Shown in pieces: positions 15,160-22,539 of a DNA stretch of 39,584 bases. Position numbers and translations under genes: made by a program. Each line of letters opens with the position of its first letter. The first letter of the stretch is position 1. The stretch lies in the NCBI GenBank assembly GCA_022360095.1, contig JAKSDK010001025.1:1-39584 (forward strand). Reading direction: 5' to 3'. The DNA is from Phycisphaerales bacterium (GTDB lineage Bacteria > Planctomycetota > Phycisphaerae > UBA1845 > UTPLA1). The notes beneath the pieces are model-generated. The model was not told the DNA's origin. It searched no databases and saw only the letters and a program-made list of their open reading frames with translations.

Positions 15160-16914
15160 TTATGAAGCGCGTCGTACGAACAATCGTTGCGGAAAGGTCC
15201 GCTTGCCGGTCAGCGTCGTGTTTTCTTGCGGATTTTTGATTGGAAGTTCGATTTCTTCGTAGTTTTCGATCAGCGACTGCCAGGAAAGTTCGGACACGAA
15301 TCGGTCCCTCGAACCGTTCAGAATCACGGCCGACCAGGTTTTGTTTCGAAGATGTGCGACGAGATCGGATTCAAAAAGAGTTTTTGCTTGAAAGCCGGGG
15401 GCATCCATTAGAAAACCTGCAGGACATTGATGCGCAAAAGCCTCAAAACTGTGCGAAGGTATCCAGACCGGTCCGTCGGCCTCGTGGTGAGACACGATCG
15501 CGTCGAGTTCGGTCACGGCCTGCCGTTTTTCTCCGGCAGCCAGCCAACTCTGCCAGGGCAACTCGGCGAAGCTGCGTGACAGCGAGACCAATTGCACCAG
15601 TACCATTGTCCAGCAAATCCATTGCAATCGGCTCGGTCTCCGAACTGTGCCGGTGTGGAATCGCCCGTCATTCGACGAAAGACGGGGCAGCATCCATGCC
15701 ATGGCCATCAGACCGAAGATCCACATCGGGCAGAGGTTGTTGGAGAATCCGCCCGCCTTCAAACGGGCGATCAGCGTGACGAGCAGTCCGCCAACGGCCG
15801 TTAGCAGGAGCAGGACCGTGCGATGCCAGTCGGCCTCACGTGGCCATTTTTTGAGCAGAATTGTTCCGCCGGCGATCATGCCAATCACCATCACGAGTCC
15901 GTGATGATTGAGGTCTTCGGCCACGAAACGAATCCACCGTCCACCGCCTCCAAAGGGATGGAGCGAGGGTTGCGTTAATAAATAAAAGCTTGACCATCCG
16001 TTGGTCGTGGCTTCCAAGAGGGCGAATACGATCAGAGGCAAGCCGGCGCTGAACAGTCCGTACACCACGGCCTGACGCCATCGAAAAATGAGCAGTCCCA
16101 CGCCGAGGGCCACGCCCACCATGACCATGTTGTGCTTCGTGAGAATCGCCAGTCCCATAAGCACGCCGGCAACGATCGGCGTCCATCGGCCTTCGAATCT
16201 GATGAAGATCACGACGGACCAGACTGCGAAGGCGATCGCCGTCATGTCGACCCGAGCCAGATCATAAACCTGTCCGCCCGCGGCATAAAAAGCGAAAAAC
16301 AACCCCACGCATACCAGCCGAGCCCATTGCGTTTCGCGCGGACTCGGATGGTTCGATCGGGATTTCCCAAGCATCCAGATGCCGATGGCGATGGCGAATG
16401 TGCTGATCACGGACGCCAGCCGGCATGCCATGACGGAAGGGCCGCACAAGGTCATCAGTCCGGCACATAGGTAGAAATACACGGGTGGATAGTTGTCTCC
16501 GACGTATTCGATCGTCGGAGGCCCGTACAGCGGATTTCCGTTCAGGATTCTCAGGGCAGAGTGGGCCATGCTGCTTTCTACCCACTCGTTGTCGCATTCA
16601 CGCGGCAGTCGGGCTAGAATAAGAATAAGTACGGTCAGCGTCAGGCCGAGTGAACCAAGGCCGCAGGCGTAACGTACCCAATGCAGACCCTTGGAGGGGA
16701 GGCGCTCGCAGTCTGCGATCGCGACCGAGTCCGGCGAGATCGTTTGCAGAGTTGGTGATCTGGTGGGCGCTCTGGATGGATCCGGCAAATCGAGGTTTTT
16801 TTGAGCCATCTCGTCGCGGCCAACGGAATTGGTCGTCGGCTCTCCCTGTTGTACGGGACCACGTCCGTGGGCGCTTATCGGACGCTTACGCTGGGGTGTT
16901 TCTGATTTCAACAT
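15160..16914 (-). CDS. GT39-like polytopic membrane glycosyltransferase (PMT/ArnT superfamily)
   Basis: This is an integral membrane protein with about 10-12 hydrophobic segments. After an approximately 75-residue polar N-terminus comes the first membrane span (GLGSLGLTLTVLILILARLP). The first loop holds the acidic pair and proline-rich motif common to GT-C enzymes (CDNEWVESS... GDNYPPVYFYLCA). Later loops carry DLARVDMTAIAFAVWSV and ILTKHNMVMVGVALG. A soluble roughly 110-residue tail follows (VWIPSHSFEAFAHQ..., NPQENTTLTGKRTFPQ). The family uses polyprenyl-phosphate sugars as donors at the outer face; the acceptor here is unknown. The start is uncertain: ATG 16935, 16914 or 16809 are possible, and 16914 has a partial GGGGA site 7 bases upstream. 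Its 5' end lies opposite the divergent gene at 17003. Confidence 0.75.
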   Translation of the reverse strand: MLKSETPQRKRPISAHGRGPVQQGEPTTNSVGRDEMAQKNLDLPDPSRAPTRSPTLQTISPDSVAIADCERLPSKGLHWVRYACGLGSLGLTLTVLILILARLPRECDNEWVESSMAHSALRILNGNPLYGPPTIEYVGDNYPPVYFYLCAGLMTLCGPSVMACRLASVISTFAIAIGIWMLGKSRSNHPSPRETQWARLVCVGLFFAFYAAGGQVYDLARVDMTAIAFAVWSVVIFIRFEGRWTPIVAGVLMGLAILTKHNMVMVGVALGVGLLIFRWRQAVVYGLFSAGLPLIVFALLEATTNGWSSFYLLTQPSLHPFGGGGRWIRFVAEDLNHHGLVMVIGMIAGGTILLKKWPREADWHRTVLLLLTAVGGLLVTLIARLKAGGFSNNLCPMWIFGLMAMAWMLPRLSSNDGRFHTGTVRRPSRLQWICWTMVLVQLVSLSRSFAELPWQSWLAAGEKRQAVTELDAIVSHHEADGPVWIPSHSFEAFAHQCPAGFLMDAPGFQAKTLFESDLVAHLRNKTWSAVILNGSRDRFVSELSWQSLIENYEEIELPIKNPQENTTLTGKRTFPQRLFVRRAS

Positions 16915-17002
16915 GAAGCCGTCCCCGACATTCATACGATATGTCGGATGGAACGGTCGGCCATCTGAGCCGAGGGGGCGAATCGGTTCACTGGAGTGTG
17001 AT

Positions 17003-17635
17003 GTGAAACAGAATGAAGAAGCTTTGGAGGTCTTGTTGATCTTGCGGCGCCGTCTCCTGAATCGGATGGCGTCTGTGATCGTCGAGAACCGTGAGGCTTT
17101 GCTGAACGGTCATTCCGAAGGAAACAATCCTCTGGGTCACAACACGGACCTGACCGAGATCATGAAAAGTCTGGAGGAACTCGACGGCCTCATCTCCGGG
17201 CTTGTTCCGCTTACGAATGAAGAGACATCTGAGAGTGTTCCCCAGGCCTCGATTCCACAAATCGACATCGAACCCGCGGCGCAACAAGCAAAGACTCAAG
17301 ACCACGGCAACAACGACGATATTTTTCTGCTGTTCAGAAACCTTGTCGCCAAGGATCGAATGGAAGAAGCATCGCGAGAACTTTCCAAAACACTGCAAAT
17401 GCCTCTGGACCGCATGGTGACGGCCACGCGTTTCTTTTCACGTGCGGTGAAGACGGATTCCACGCTGTCCGAGCTCTTGCACCGACTTTGCACCCATATC
17501 GAGGATTGGCCGGAAGGCGAATGCATGCGCGCGCTCGTGAAGACGTTCGGCTTTCAAGCCGTCGAGTCTCAATTGGCCATGAAGGCTTTACGCACGCGTG
17601 CCCGTGAAGTGCTCAAAGCGCCGATCGTTGCCTAG
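17003..17635 (+). CDS. Hypothetical protein, helical, no family recognised
   Basis: 210 residues from a GTG start. I chose this start because GGAG lies 6 bases upstream and the reading changes from low-quality sequence to a regular amphipathic helix (KQNEEALEVLLILRRRLLNRM). Two helical regions, about residues 1-65 and 95-205, are joined by an acidic Ser/Pro/Gln-rich linker (NEETSESVPQASIPQIDIEP). No cysteine pairs, membrane spans or catalytic motifs are visible. The first helix pair vaguely resembles FlgN-type secretion chaperones, but this is weak and no flagellar gene is near. It is divergent from the GT39-like gene. Palindrome copy 2 lies 33 bp after its stop and probably terminates it. 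Confidence 0.65.
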   Translation: MKQNEEALEVLLILRRRLLNRMASVIVENREALLNGHSEGNNPLGHNTDLTEIMKSLEELDGLISGLVPLTNEETSESVPQASIPQIDIEPAAQQAKTQDHGNNDDIFLLFRNLVAKDRMEEASRELSKTLQMPLDRMVTATRFFSRAVKTDSTLSELLHRLCTHIEDWPEGECMRALVKTFGFQAVESQLAMKALRTRAREVLKAPIVA

Positions 17636-17668
17636 CTCGCTGTTATCACGTTCAACGAAGAAAATGGA

Positions 17669-17702
17669 AAAGCCCCGGTCAAGCATGCCTGACCGAGGCT
17701 TT
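17669..17702. repeat. Palindromic terminator-like repeat, copy 2
   Basis: A 34-bp palindrome, 15 of 17 pairs matching, same family as the copies at 12307 and 39282. It lies between the stop of the plus-strand gene at 17635 and the 3' end of the minus-strand RNA region. The 18-mer TTTTCGACGCCGAAACGT follows at 17714-17731, 11 bases after the palindrome (13 in copy 1). Here the 18-mer is part of a second hairpin, CGCCGA-AACGTAG-TCGGCG (17721-17739). Confidence 0.8.
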
Positions 17703-17740
17703 GATCACGGTGTTTTTCGACGCCGAAACGTAGTCGGCGC

Positions 17741-17780
17741 AAAAAAAACGACATGAGGTCACGGTGCTCGTGGCGTCCTC
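17741..17780 (-). terminator. Terminator-like hairpin at 3' end of the large RNA
   Basis: On the minus strand GAGG-acgc-CACG-AGCAC-CGTG-a-CCTC forms an interrupted 8-bp stem, then ATGTCG and eight T (complement of 17741-17748). The six-base gap before the T-run is longer than ideal. Confidence 0.5.
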
Positions 17781-18800
17781 CAGAGTGTTCGGATTCACTG
17801 CTCGGCGAATCGTGTTACCACAGCTCACCGTTCCCTTCTCGGATTGGCTGCTCGTTCAGAGTCTTGATCCGTTGAAGTAGCACCCTTTATGGGTTAGGTC
17901 CTCCCGCTTTGCCGTTGGCCGTTTCCTCGGCTTTGCGGTTTTCCTCCAACGGATTCCGCCGGAACGTTTAAAAACTTCCAGCGATACCTCTCTTCGAGTT
18001 TCGCCTCCGTCTAGGGCTTTGCCCAGCGAAACCTAGCTCGTCAGCCGCAGCCGACAAGCTCCTCTCATGGACTTTGGCTCCCTTTAGCACATGTAGGCAT
18101 CGAAGGTCCACCTAAACACGGGCGTTACCTGCCCGTTACGTTCCGCCCTCAGGGTTTGGTGACCCTCTCGACGGTTTGCTCCCTTCGAAGCCCTGCCGGT
18201 TTTATTTCACACCGGCGGCACTTATGGGATTCGCCCTTCGGAGCTTTCCCCTCTCAAGCGGTCCCCGGACGTTTCCGCCTCGGGTGGACCCACATACCGT
18301 TTGACCCAGCGGTATCCCCGCCGCCGAAGCGCCGGACCGGCCCGATGGGTTCCGGTTTCTGGGTTTCGGCCCGCTCGAGAGTCCCTGGCAACCGAGCGTG
18401 TGTTTAGCACGCTCATCGCCGGATGCTCCCTTGGGCTTTTCCCTTCTAGGGTTCTCCGGTGAAAGCCTCGTTTCGGATTTCGCCGAAACTCCTCTCACGT
18501 GCTTGATCAGCAAGGACCCGGAGGTCATGCGTCATCTGCACCCCAGAGTATCGCTCAGCCTTCACTTGGCCTCATCCGGATCATCAACGCAAGCGCTGAC
18601 GGCGGACGAGACAACCCTTTTAGGGTTTTGCGCCGGTACGCTCCTGGACATTTGAACGAATCAACCTTCGGGCTATGAGTTCACCTCACGCCGCGTCGTG
18701 CATCACTGCCGACCGTCCGGCGATCTTTGAAGGTCGTTTTTTTCGTTCGACCGGAGTTGCTCAGGATCGCCCTTGGCGCTGAGCACAATTGCGACCTTCA
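17741..18800 (-). ncRNA. Candidate giant structured non-coding RNA, family unknown
   Basis: About 1 kb without a credible protein gene and full of hairpins. Perfect stems: 18394-18414 (GAGCGTG), 18470-18489 (GTTTCGG), 18195-18216 (GCCGGT), 18118-18136 (ACGGGC), 18294-18315 (ATACCG), 18613-18627 (AACCCT), 17998-18004 with 18026-18032 (GTTTCGC), 17922-17928 with 17946-17952 (CCGTTGG), and 18759-18784 inside a 9-bp stem (18728-18736 with 18792-18800). Two stems tell the strand: 18036-18059 (10 bp, two G.U) and 17792-17811 (7 bp, one G.U). These become C-A mismatches if the plus strand is read, so the minus strand is the RNA. Minus-strand loops are purine-rich (GGAAA, GAGAGG). A terminator-like 3' end is at 17741-17780. 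The transcript may start near 19042. It is not tmRNA, and RNase P core elements do not occur in the right order. Confidence 0.65.
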
Positions 18801-19266
18801 TGTCGCGTATGAAGAGATTAACGGGCCTTTTCGGCCGTTCAAGTCTTATTTTTTAGTCACAGATTGTGATTTTCGAGTTATGAAAACCCTCGATGGAATA
18901 GAGTTCGGCGCAGTCGCGACTAACTGATGCAGGGCTGTGCGCAAATTTTTTTTCGCGGACTTCCATTTCACAGGGAATGCACAGTTTATTCACCCGCAGT
19001 TTGGGCCGAGTTTCGGCGAGGTCGGCCGGATTTTCGCGCAGGCGGCTCATTATATAGCCATTTGTCGCTTTTTTATAGCGACAACGGTATAATTATGTCG
19101 GAGTATCTGTTTTCGGGGGTGTTTTCAAGCCGCATCGGACCGGTCTGCGCAAGCGGGGGCCTCGCACCGGCGTCTGCAGGCGGTAGTCCGGGCGTGCGGG
19201 GGTCCCCGGCTTGACGATCCCACGGATTTCGCTTGTAATGAGGGATTCGCCGAATGTAACCAGGAT
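18801..19266. other. Leader/promoter region between the large RNA and pheA
   Basis: No gene is credible here. The region holds TATAAT-like boxes on both strands around a perfect hairpin (19049-19093), a TCACAGATTGTGA inverted repeat (18856-18868), and a plus-strand hairpin AACGGGCC/GGCCGTT (about 18820-18839). The last 165 bp are a GC-rich pheA leader. A short in-frame peptide (start 19094) contains no run of phenylalanine, so a classical Phe attenuator peptide is not supported. Confidence 0.45.
19049..19093. promoter_or_regulatory. Divergent promoter candidate with central 8-7-8 inverted repeat
   Basis: A TATAAT hexamer lies on the plus strand at 19088-19093 (towards pheA) and one on the minus strand at 19049-19054 (towards the large RNA). 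Between them TTGTCGCT and AGCGACAA (19062-19069 and 19077-19084) form a perfect inverted repeat with a 7-base T-rich centre. TTGTCG on each arm could be a weak -35 element, but the spacing (20 and 24) is too long, so an activator or operator role of the repeat is possible. Confidence 0.45.
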
Positions 19267-20373
19267 ATGGCGCCCTATGCCCCGGCGGTGATGACGTCTT
19301 TGCAGGATCTCAGAAAGAAGATTGATGAGCTGGACGAGAAGATCGTCAGGTTACTCAATGAGCGCGCCGAAGCCGCGGTTGAAATCGGACGGCTCAAGGC
19401 ATCGACCGGAACGGCCGTTTTTGCTCCGGACCGGGAGCGGGCGGTCTTGAATCGAGTCGCCGGGTTATCGGCCGGACCGTTGTCCAAGGAGTCCTTGTCG
19501 GCGATTTATCGAGAGTTGATGTCAGCCTCTTTCGCTTTGGAGAGGCCTCCACGCGTGGGTTATCTGGGGCCCAAAGGCTCGTTTTCGCACGAGGCGGCGA
19601 TGGGGAAGTTCGGCGCCTCGATCGAATACGAGCCTTTGTTGAACATTCACGGCATCTTCGATGCGATGGATCGAGGTCACATCGACTACGGCGTGGTGCC
19701 GGTGGAGAACAACTCCAGCGGCGGCGTTGTGCTCGATACGCTGGATGCATTTGTGGAGCACGACGTGCAGATATGTAACGAGATTCAGAGAGCCATCCAC
19801 CAGAACCTGATGGCGAAATGTCCGTGGGACGAGATCCAGACGGTTCATTCGAAACCGGAGGCGTTCAAGCAATGCCAAAACTGGCTTGCGGAAACGGGAT
19901 TCGGGGCGAAGGTTGTGCCGGCTCCGAGCACCAGCAAGGCCGCAGAGAAAGCGGCGGAGGAGCCGGGGGTTGCGGCCATCGGTAGCGCCCTCGCGGCCCA
20001 GCTTTACGGCCTTCAAATCCTGGCTGCAAACATCGAAGATAACCCGAAGAATGCGACTCGATTCTTCGTCTTGGGGAAGGACTCCGCAAAGCGCACCGGC
20101 GATGATCAGACCAGTTTGATGCTTGTGACGGCCCATAAGGCGGGTGCTCTGGTCGATGTATTGCTCGTTTTTCAAAAGCGAGGCATCAATATGACCATGA
20201 TCACTTCGCGACCCAGTGCCAAGACGGACTTGGAGTACAACTTCTTCGTGGATCTCGACGGACATCAGGAAGACAAGACCGTGAAGGCGGCACTGGAGGA
20301 GGCCCGCACGCACTGCCGGACGATACGCGTGTTGGGCTCCTATCCGAAATCAACGGAAGTGATCGCGGCTTAA
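19267..20373 (+). CDS. pheA: Bifunctional chorismate mutase / prephenate dehydratase (P-protein)
   Basis: It converts chorismate to prephenate and then phenylpyruvate, towards phenylalanine. The N-terminal chorismate mutase (AroQ) domain covers about residues 8-90 (LQDLRKKIDELDEKIVRLLNERAE... REL). The prephenate dehydratase domain follows (VGYLGPKGSFSHEAA, PVENNSSGGVVLDTLD, NATRFFVLGK with the Thr-Arg-Phe motif). A C-terminal ACT domain begins at about residue 275. There GALVDVLLVFQ matches the GAL(V) effector motif, but the second motif, usually ESRP, reads TSRP (NMTMITSRPS). This may weaken phenylalanine feedback; that is inference. The start may instead be the ATG at 19291 (MTSLQDLRKK), which fits the family N-terminus. 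tpiA follows after 25 bp. Confidence 0.95.
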   Translation: MAPYAPAVMTSLQDLRKKIDELDEKIVRLLNERAEAAVEIGRLKASTGTAVFAPDRERAVLNRVAGLSAGPLSKESLSAIYRELMSASFALERPPRVGYLGPKGSFSHEAAMGKFGASIEYEPLLNIHGIFDAMDRGHIDYGVVPVENNSSGGVVLDTLDAFVEHDVQICNEIQRAIHQNLMAKCPWDEIQTVHSKPEAFKQCQNWLAETGFGAKVVPAPSTSKAAEKAAEEPGVAAIGSALAAQLYGLQILAANIEDNPKNATRFFVLGKDSAKRTGDDQTSLMLVTAHKAGALVDVLLVFQKRGINMTMITSRPSAKTDLEYNFFVDLDGHQEDKTVKAALEEARTHCRTIRVLGSYPKSTEVIAA

Positions 20374-20398
20374 CTCTATTTTGACAGGCAGGTGAACT

Positions 20399-21193
20399 TT
20401 GCGACGGCCATTTGTTGCTGGAAACTGGAAGATGAATCTGGACCTGGCGGCTGCACGAGCGCTGGTGTCCGAGTTGCGCGCCCGAATCAGTGGGCAGCCT
20501 CCCGTTGATGTCGCGATCTGCCCGCCGTTTCCCTATTTGTTTCCCATGGCCAAGGCTGTGGCGGATTCGCCCATCGACTTGGGGGCGCAGAACTGCTGGC
20601 TTGAGTTGAAAGGGGCCTTCACCGGCGAAGTGTCGCCGTCCATGTTGAAAGAAACGGGCAGTCGATACGTGATTCTGGGTCACAGTGAACGGCGGCATAC
20701 GATCGGTCCCAAGGCGGCCGAAGGCGGCGTGCACGGTGAAACCGACGAAATCATTTCGGCCAAGGGGCGGCTTGTTCAGGATTCGGGGCTGACGCCGATT
20801 GTTTGTGTGGGCGAGACGCTGGACGAGCGCGATCGGGGTGAGACCGACGGGGTCTTGACGCGGCAGATCCATGGAAGCCTCGCCGGATTGGACGGATCGG
20901 CCGACAGCCTTGTGATCGCCTACGAGCCGGTTTGGGCGATTGGCACGGGCCGGAACGCCACGCCGGAGCAGGCCCAGCAGGCCCATGCTCATATTCGCGA
21001 TCTTCTGGCCGAGCGGTTCGGTCAAGGCGTGGCGGACGGGATTCGCATACAATACGGCGGAAGTGTTAAACCGGATAATGTTGAATCGTTGATGTCGTGT
21101 CCGGATGTTGATGGAGCCTTGGTCGGCGGCGCGAGCCTGAAGGCGGCCGATTTTGCCGCGATCATCGAGGGATGCATCCGGGTGAATGCTTGA
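20399..21193 (+). CDS. tpiA: Triosephosphate isomerase
   Basis: It interconverts dihydroxyacetone phosphate and glyceraldehyde 3-phosphate. TIM barrel of 264 residues. The catalytic residues are all there: Lys in AGNWKMN (residue 11), His in ILGHSERR, Glu in AYEPVWAIGTG. Phosphate-binding loops are IQYGGSVKPDN and LVGGASLK. Between GHSERR and GETDE, where about three residues are usual, there are about thirteen (HTIGPKAAEGGVH), so about ten extra residues lie near the active-site helix. Start is a TTG with AGGTGA three bases before it; no in-frame ATG could begin before NWKMN. It sits between pheA and secG; tpiA-secG is a common bacterial gene pair. Confidence 0.96.
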   Translation: MRRPFVAGNWKMNLDLAAARALVSELRARISGQPPVDVAICPPFPYLFPMAKAVADSPIDLGAQNCWLELKGAFTGEVSPSMLKETGSRYVILGHSERRHTIGPKAAEGGVHGETDEIISAKGRLVQDSGLTPIVCVGETLDERDRGETDGVLTRQIHGSLAGLDGSADSLVIAYEPVWAIGTGRNATPEQAQQAHAHIRDLLAERFGQGVADGIRIQYGGSVKPDNVESLMSCPDVDGALVGGASLKAADFAAIIEGCIRVNA

Positions 21194-21217
21194 AATCATA
21201 GACGAGGGAACCGAGTC

Positions 21218-21604
21218 ATGCTTGCACTTAGCTTCATAGGGTCTTTGCTGAGCGTTGCGTTGATCCTTGTGTCATTGTTGTTGATCGGATTGATTCTTTT
21301 GCAAAAGAACCGTGGAGCCGGGTTGTCCGGCGCGTTCGGCGGCGTTGGTGGCCACTCCGCTTTTGGGACCAAGACCGGCGACTTCTTGACTTGGGTGACG
21401 GTCGGTCTGGTCACGGTCTTCCTGTTGCTGAACGTCGCGGGGAATTTCGCATTCGAGCCGGAAAGCAAGAGCGCCAAGCCGCCCGTGGGGTTGGATGTTC
21501 CGGTTGGCGCCGATGGCGGTGCATCGGAGTCCGACGCTACAAACGCCGGGGGTGACAGCGGGACTGAATCGGGGGCTACCACGCCGCCTCCGGCAGGGCA
21601 ATAG
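21218..21604 (+). CDS. secG: Preprotein translocase subunit SecG
   Basis: This is the small subunit of the SecYEG channel in the inner membrane. 128 residues: first membrane span about 8-28 (LLSVALILVSLLLIGLILLQ), the conserved cytosolic loop NRGAGLSGAFGGVGGHSAFGTKT, a second span about 55-75 (FLTWVTVGLVTVFLLLNVA), then a Gly/Ala/Ser/Thr-rich acidic tail of about 45 residues ending PPPAGQ. Such tails vary in the family. It follows tpiA by 24 bp and precedes yicC by 26 bp, within one apparent operon. Confidence 0.93.
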   Translation: MLALSFIGSLLSVALILVSLLLIGLILLQKNRGAGLSGAFGGVGGHSAFGTKTGDFLTWVTVGLVTVFLLLNVAGNFAFEPESKSAKPPVGLDVPVGADGGASESDATNAGGDSGTESGATTPPPAGQ

Positions 21605-21630
21605 TTTCGGCATACCGGGCGGAGAGCCGC

Positions 21631-22521
21631 ATGATTCTCAGTATGACAGGATTTGGTGAGGCGCGGGCTGAGAAGAGCGGCGTCACCTACCGCGTCGAGA
21701 TTCGCAGTTTGAACAACCGTTATTTCAAGGCGTCGATCAAGCTGCCGGAGCCGTTTCAGCGCTATGAAACCGAGATCGACAAGCACCTGCGATCACGGTT
21801 GTATCGTGGGAGTGTGTCCTACAGTCTGCGGGTCAAGGACGAGAATCCGTCTGCGGCGTATGAGATTAATACGGCAATATTGTCTGAATACGTGCGGCAA
21901 CTGAAGGAAGTCGCCGGGAGCGACGGGACGGCTTGCATCGATCTTGCTCGGTTGGTTGAGGTGCCCGGGATTTTCCAGCCGCCGGAGATCAATGGCAACG
22001 TTCTTGATTCTCACTATGAAGTCGTTCGTCGTTTGACGGAGCAGGCGATTGACAAGTTGGTCGAGATGCGAAAGGCGGAGGGAAAGGCGTTGCTTGCGGA
22101 TCTTGAGGAGCAATGTTCGGAGATTCGCACTCGAATTGCGGAGATTCAAGGTCGCGCGCCGTCGGTGGTGACGGAATACCGACGCAAGCTTCAAAACCGG
22201 GTCCAACAGCTTTTGGATGGAATCGACGGTACGAATGTTGAGTTATATCAGGACGCTTTGAGCCGTGAGGTGGCTATTTTCGCGGAGCGTTGTGACATCA
22301 ATGAAGAGACTTCGCGCATTGCCAGTCATCTGGATCAGTTTGCCGAATTGTGTGAGTCACCTGAATTGACGGGTCGCAAGCTGGATTTTCTGGCGCAAGA
22401 GATGTTGCGAGAAGCGAACACGATCGGCAGCAAGTCGAATGACGCCGAGATTTCTCGAAACGTCGTCGAAGTCAAGGCCGCGATCGACCGGATCAAGGAG
22501 CAGGTTCAAAACGTGGAGTAA
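21631..22521 (+). CDS. yicC: YicC-family endoribonuclease
   Basis: 296 residues, the usual length. The N-terminal YicC domain begins MILSMTGFGEARAE, followed by EIRSLNNRYFKASIKLPEPF. The C-terminal DUF1732 part contains VELYQDALSREVAIFAERCDINEETSRIASHLDQF and ends KLDFLAQEMLREANTIGSKSND... RIKEQVQNVE, the strongest signature of the family. Members studied in other bacteria act on small RNAs as ribonucleases or adaptors. Gene order yicC-gmk-rpoZ-coaBC is widely conserved and supports the assignment. The next gene, gmk, starts 18 bp downstream. Confidence 0.94.
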   Translation: MILSMTGFGEARAEKSGVTYRVEIRSLNNRYFKASIKLPEPFQRYETEIDKHLRSRLYRGSVSYSLRVKDENPSAAYEINTAILSEYVRQLKEVAGSDGTACIDLARLVEVPGIFQPPEINGNVLDSHYEVVRRLTEQAIDKLVEMRKAEGKALLADLEEQCSEIRTRIAEIQGRAPSVVTEYRRKLQNRVQQLLDGIDGTNVELYQDALSREVAIFAERCDINEETSRIASHLDQFAELCESPELTGRKLDFLAQEMLREANTIGSKSNDAEISRNVVEVKAAIDRIKEQVQNVE

Positions 22522-22539
22522 GGTGAGAGCAGGCTTGTA

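Noticed and set aside
18156..18655. Two short plus-strand open frames (18156-18407 and 18398-18655) in the large RNA region
   Set aside because: Composition is Pro/Ser/Arg/Leu-rich with no ribosome site, and they lie over the hairpins; best explained as antisense of a structured RNA.
17741..18800. RNase P RNA
   Set aside because: AAAGTCC, GAGCAAACCG and AGGTAACGCC-like strings occur on the minus strand, but in the reverse order of the RNase P layout. The partner ACAGAA was not found, and the region is more than twice the usual length.
17741..18800. tmRNA or group II intron
   Set aside because: No tRNA-like ends or resume-tag frame, no intron-encoded protein and no recognisable domain V.
19094..19214. 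Phenylalanine attenuator leader peptide before pheA
   Set aside because: The in-frame peptide has only two scattered Phe residues and no terminator/anti-terminator pair was evident.
19522..21199. Long minus-strand open frames opposite pheA and tpiA (19522-20313 and 20201-21199)
   Set aside because: Antisense to two confidently identified enzymes; no family features.
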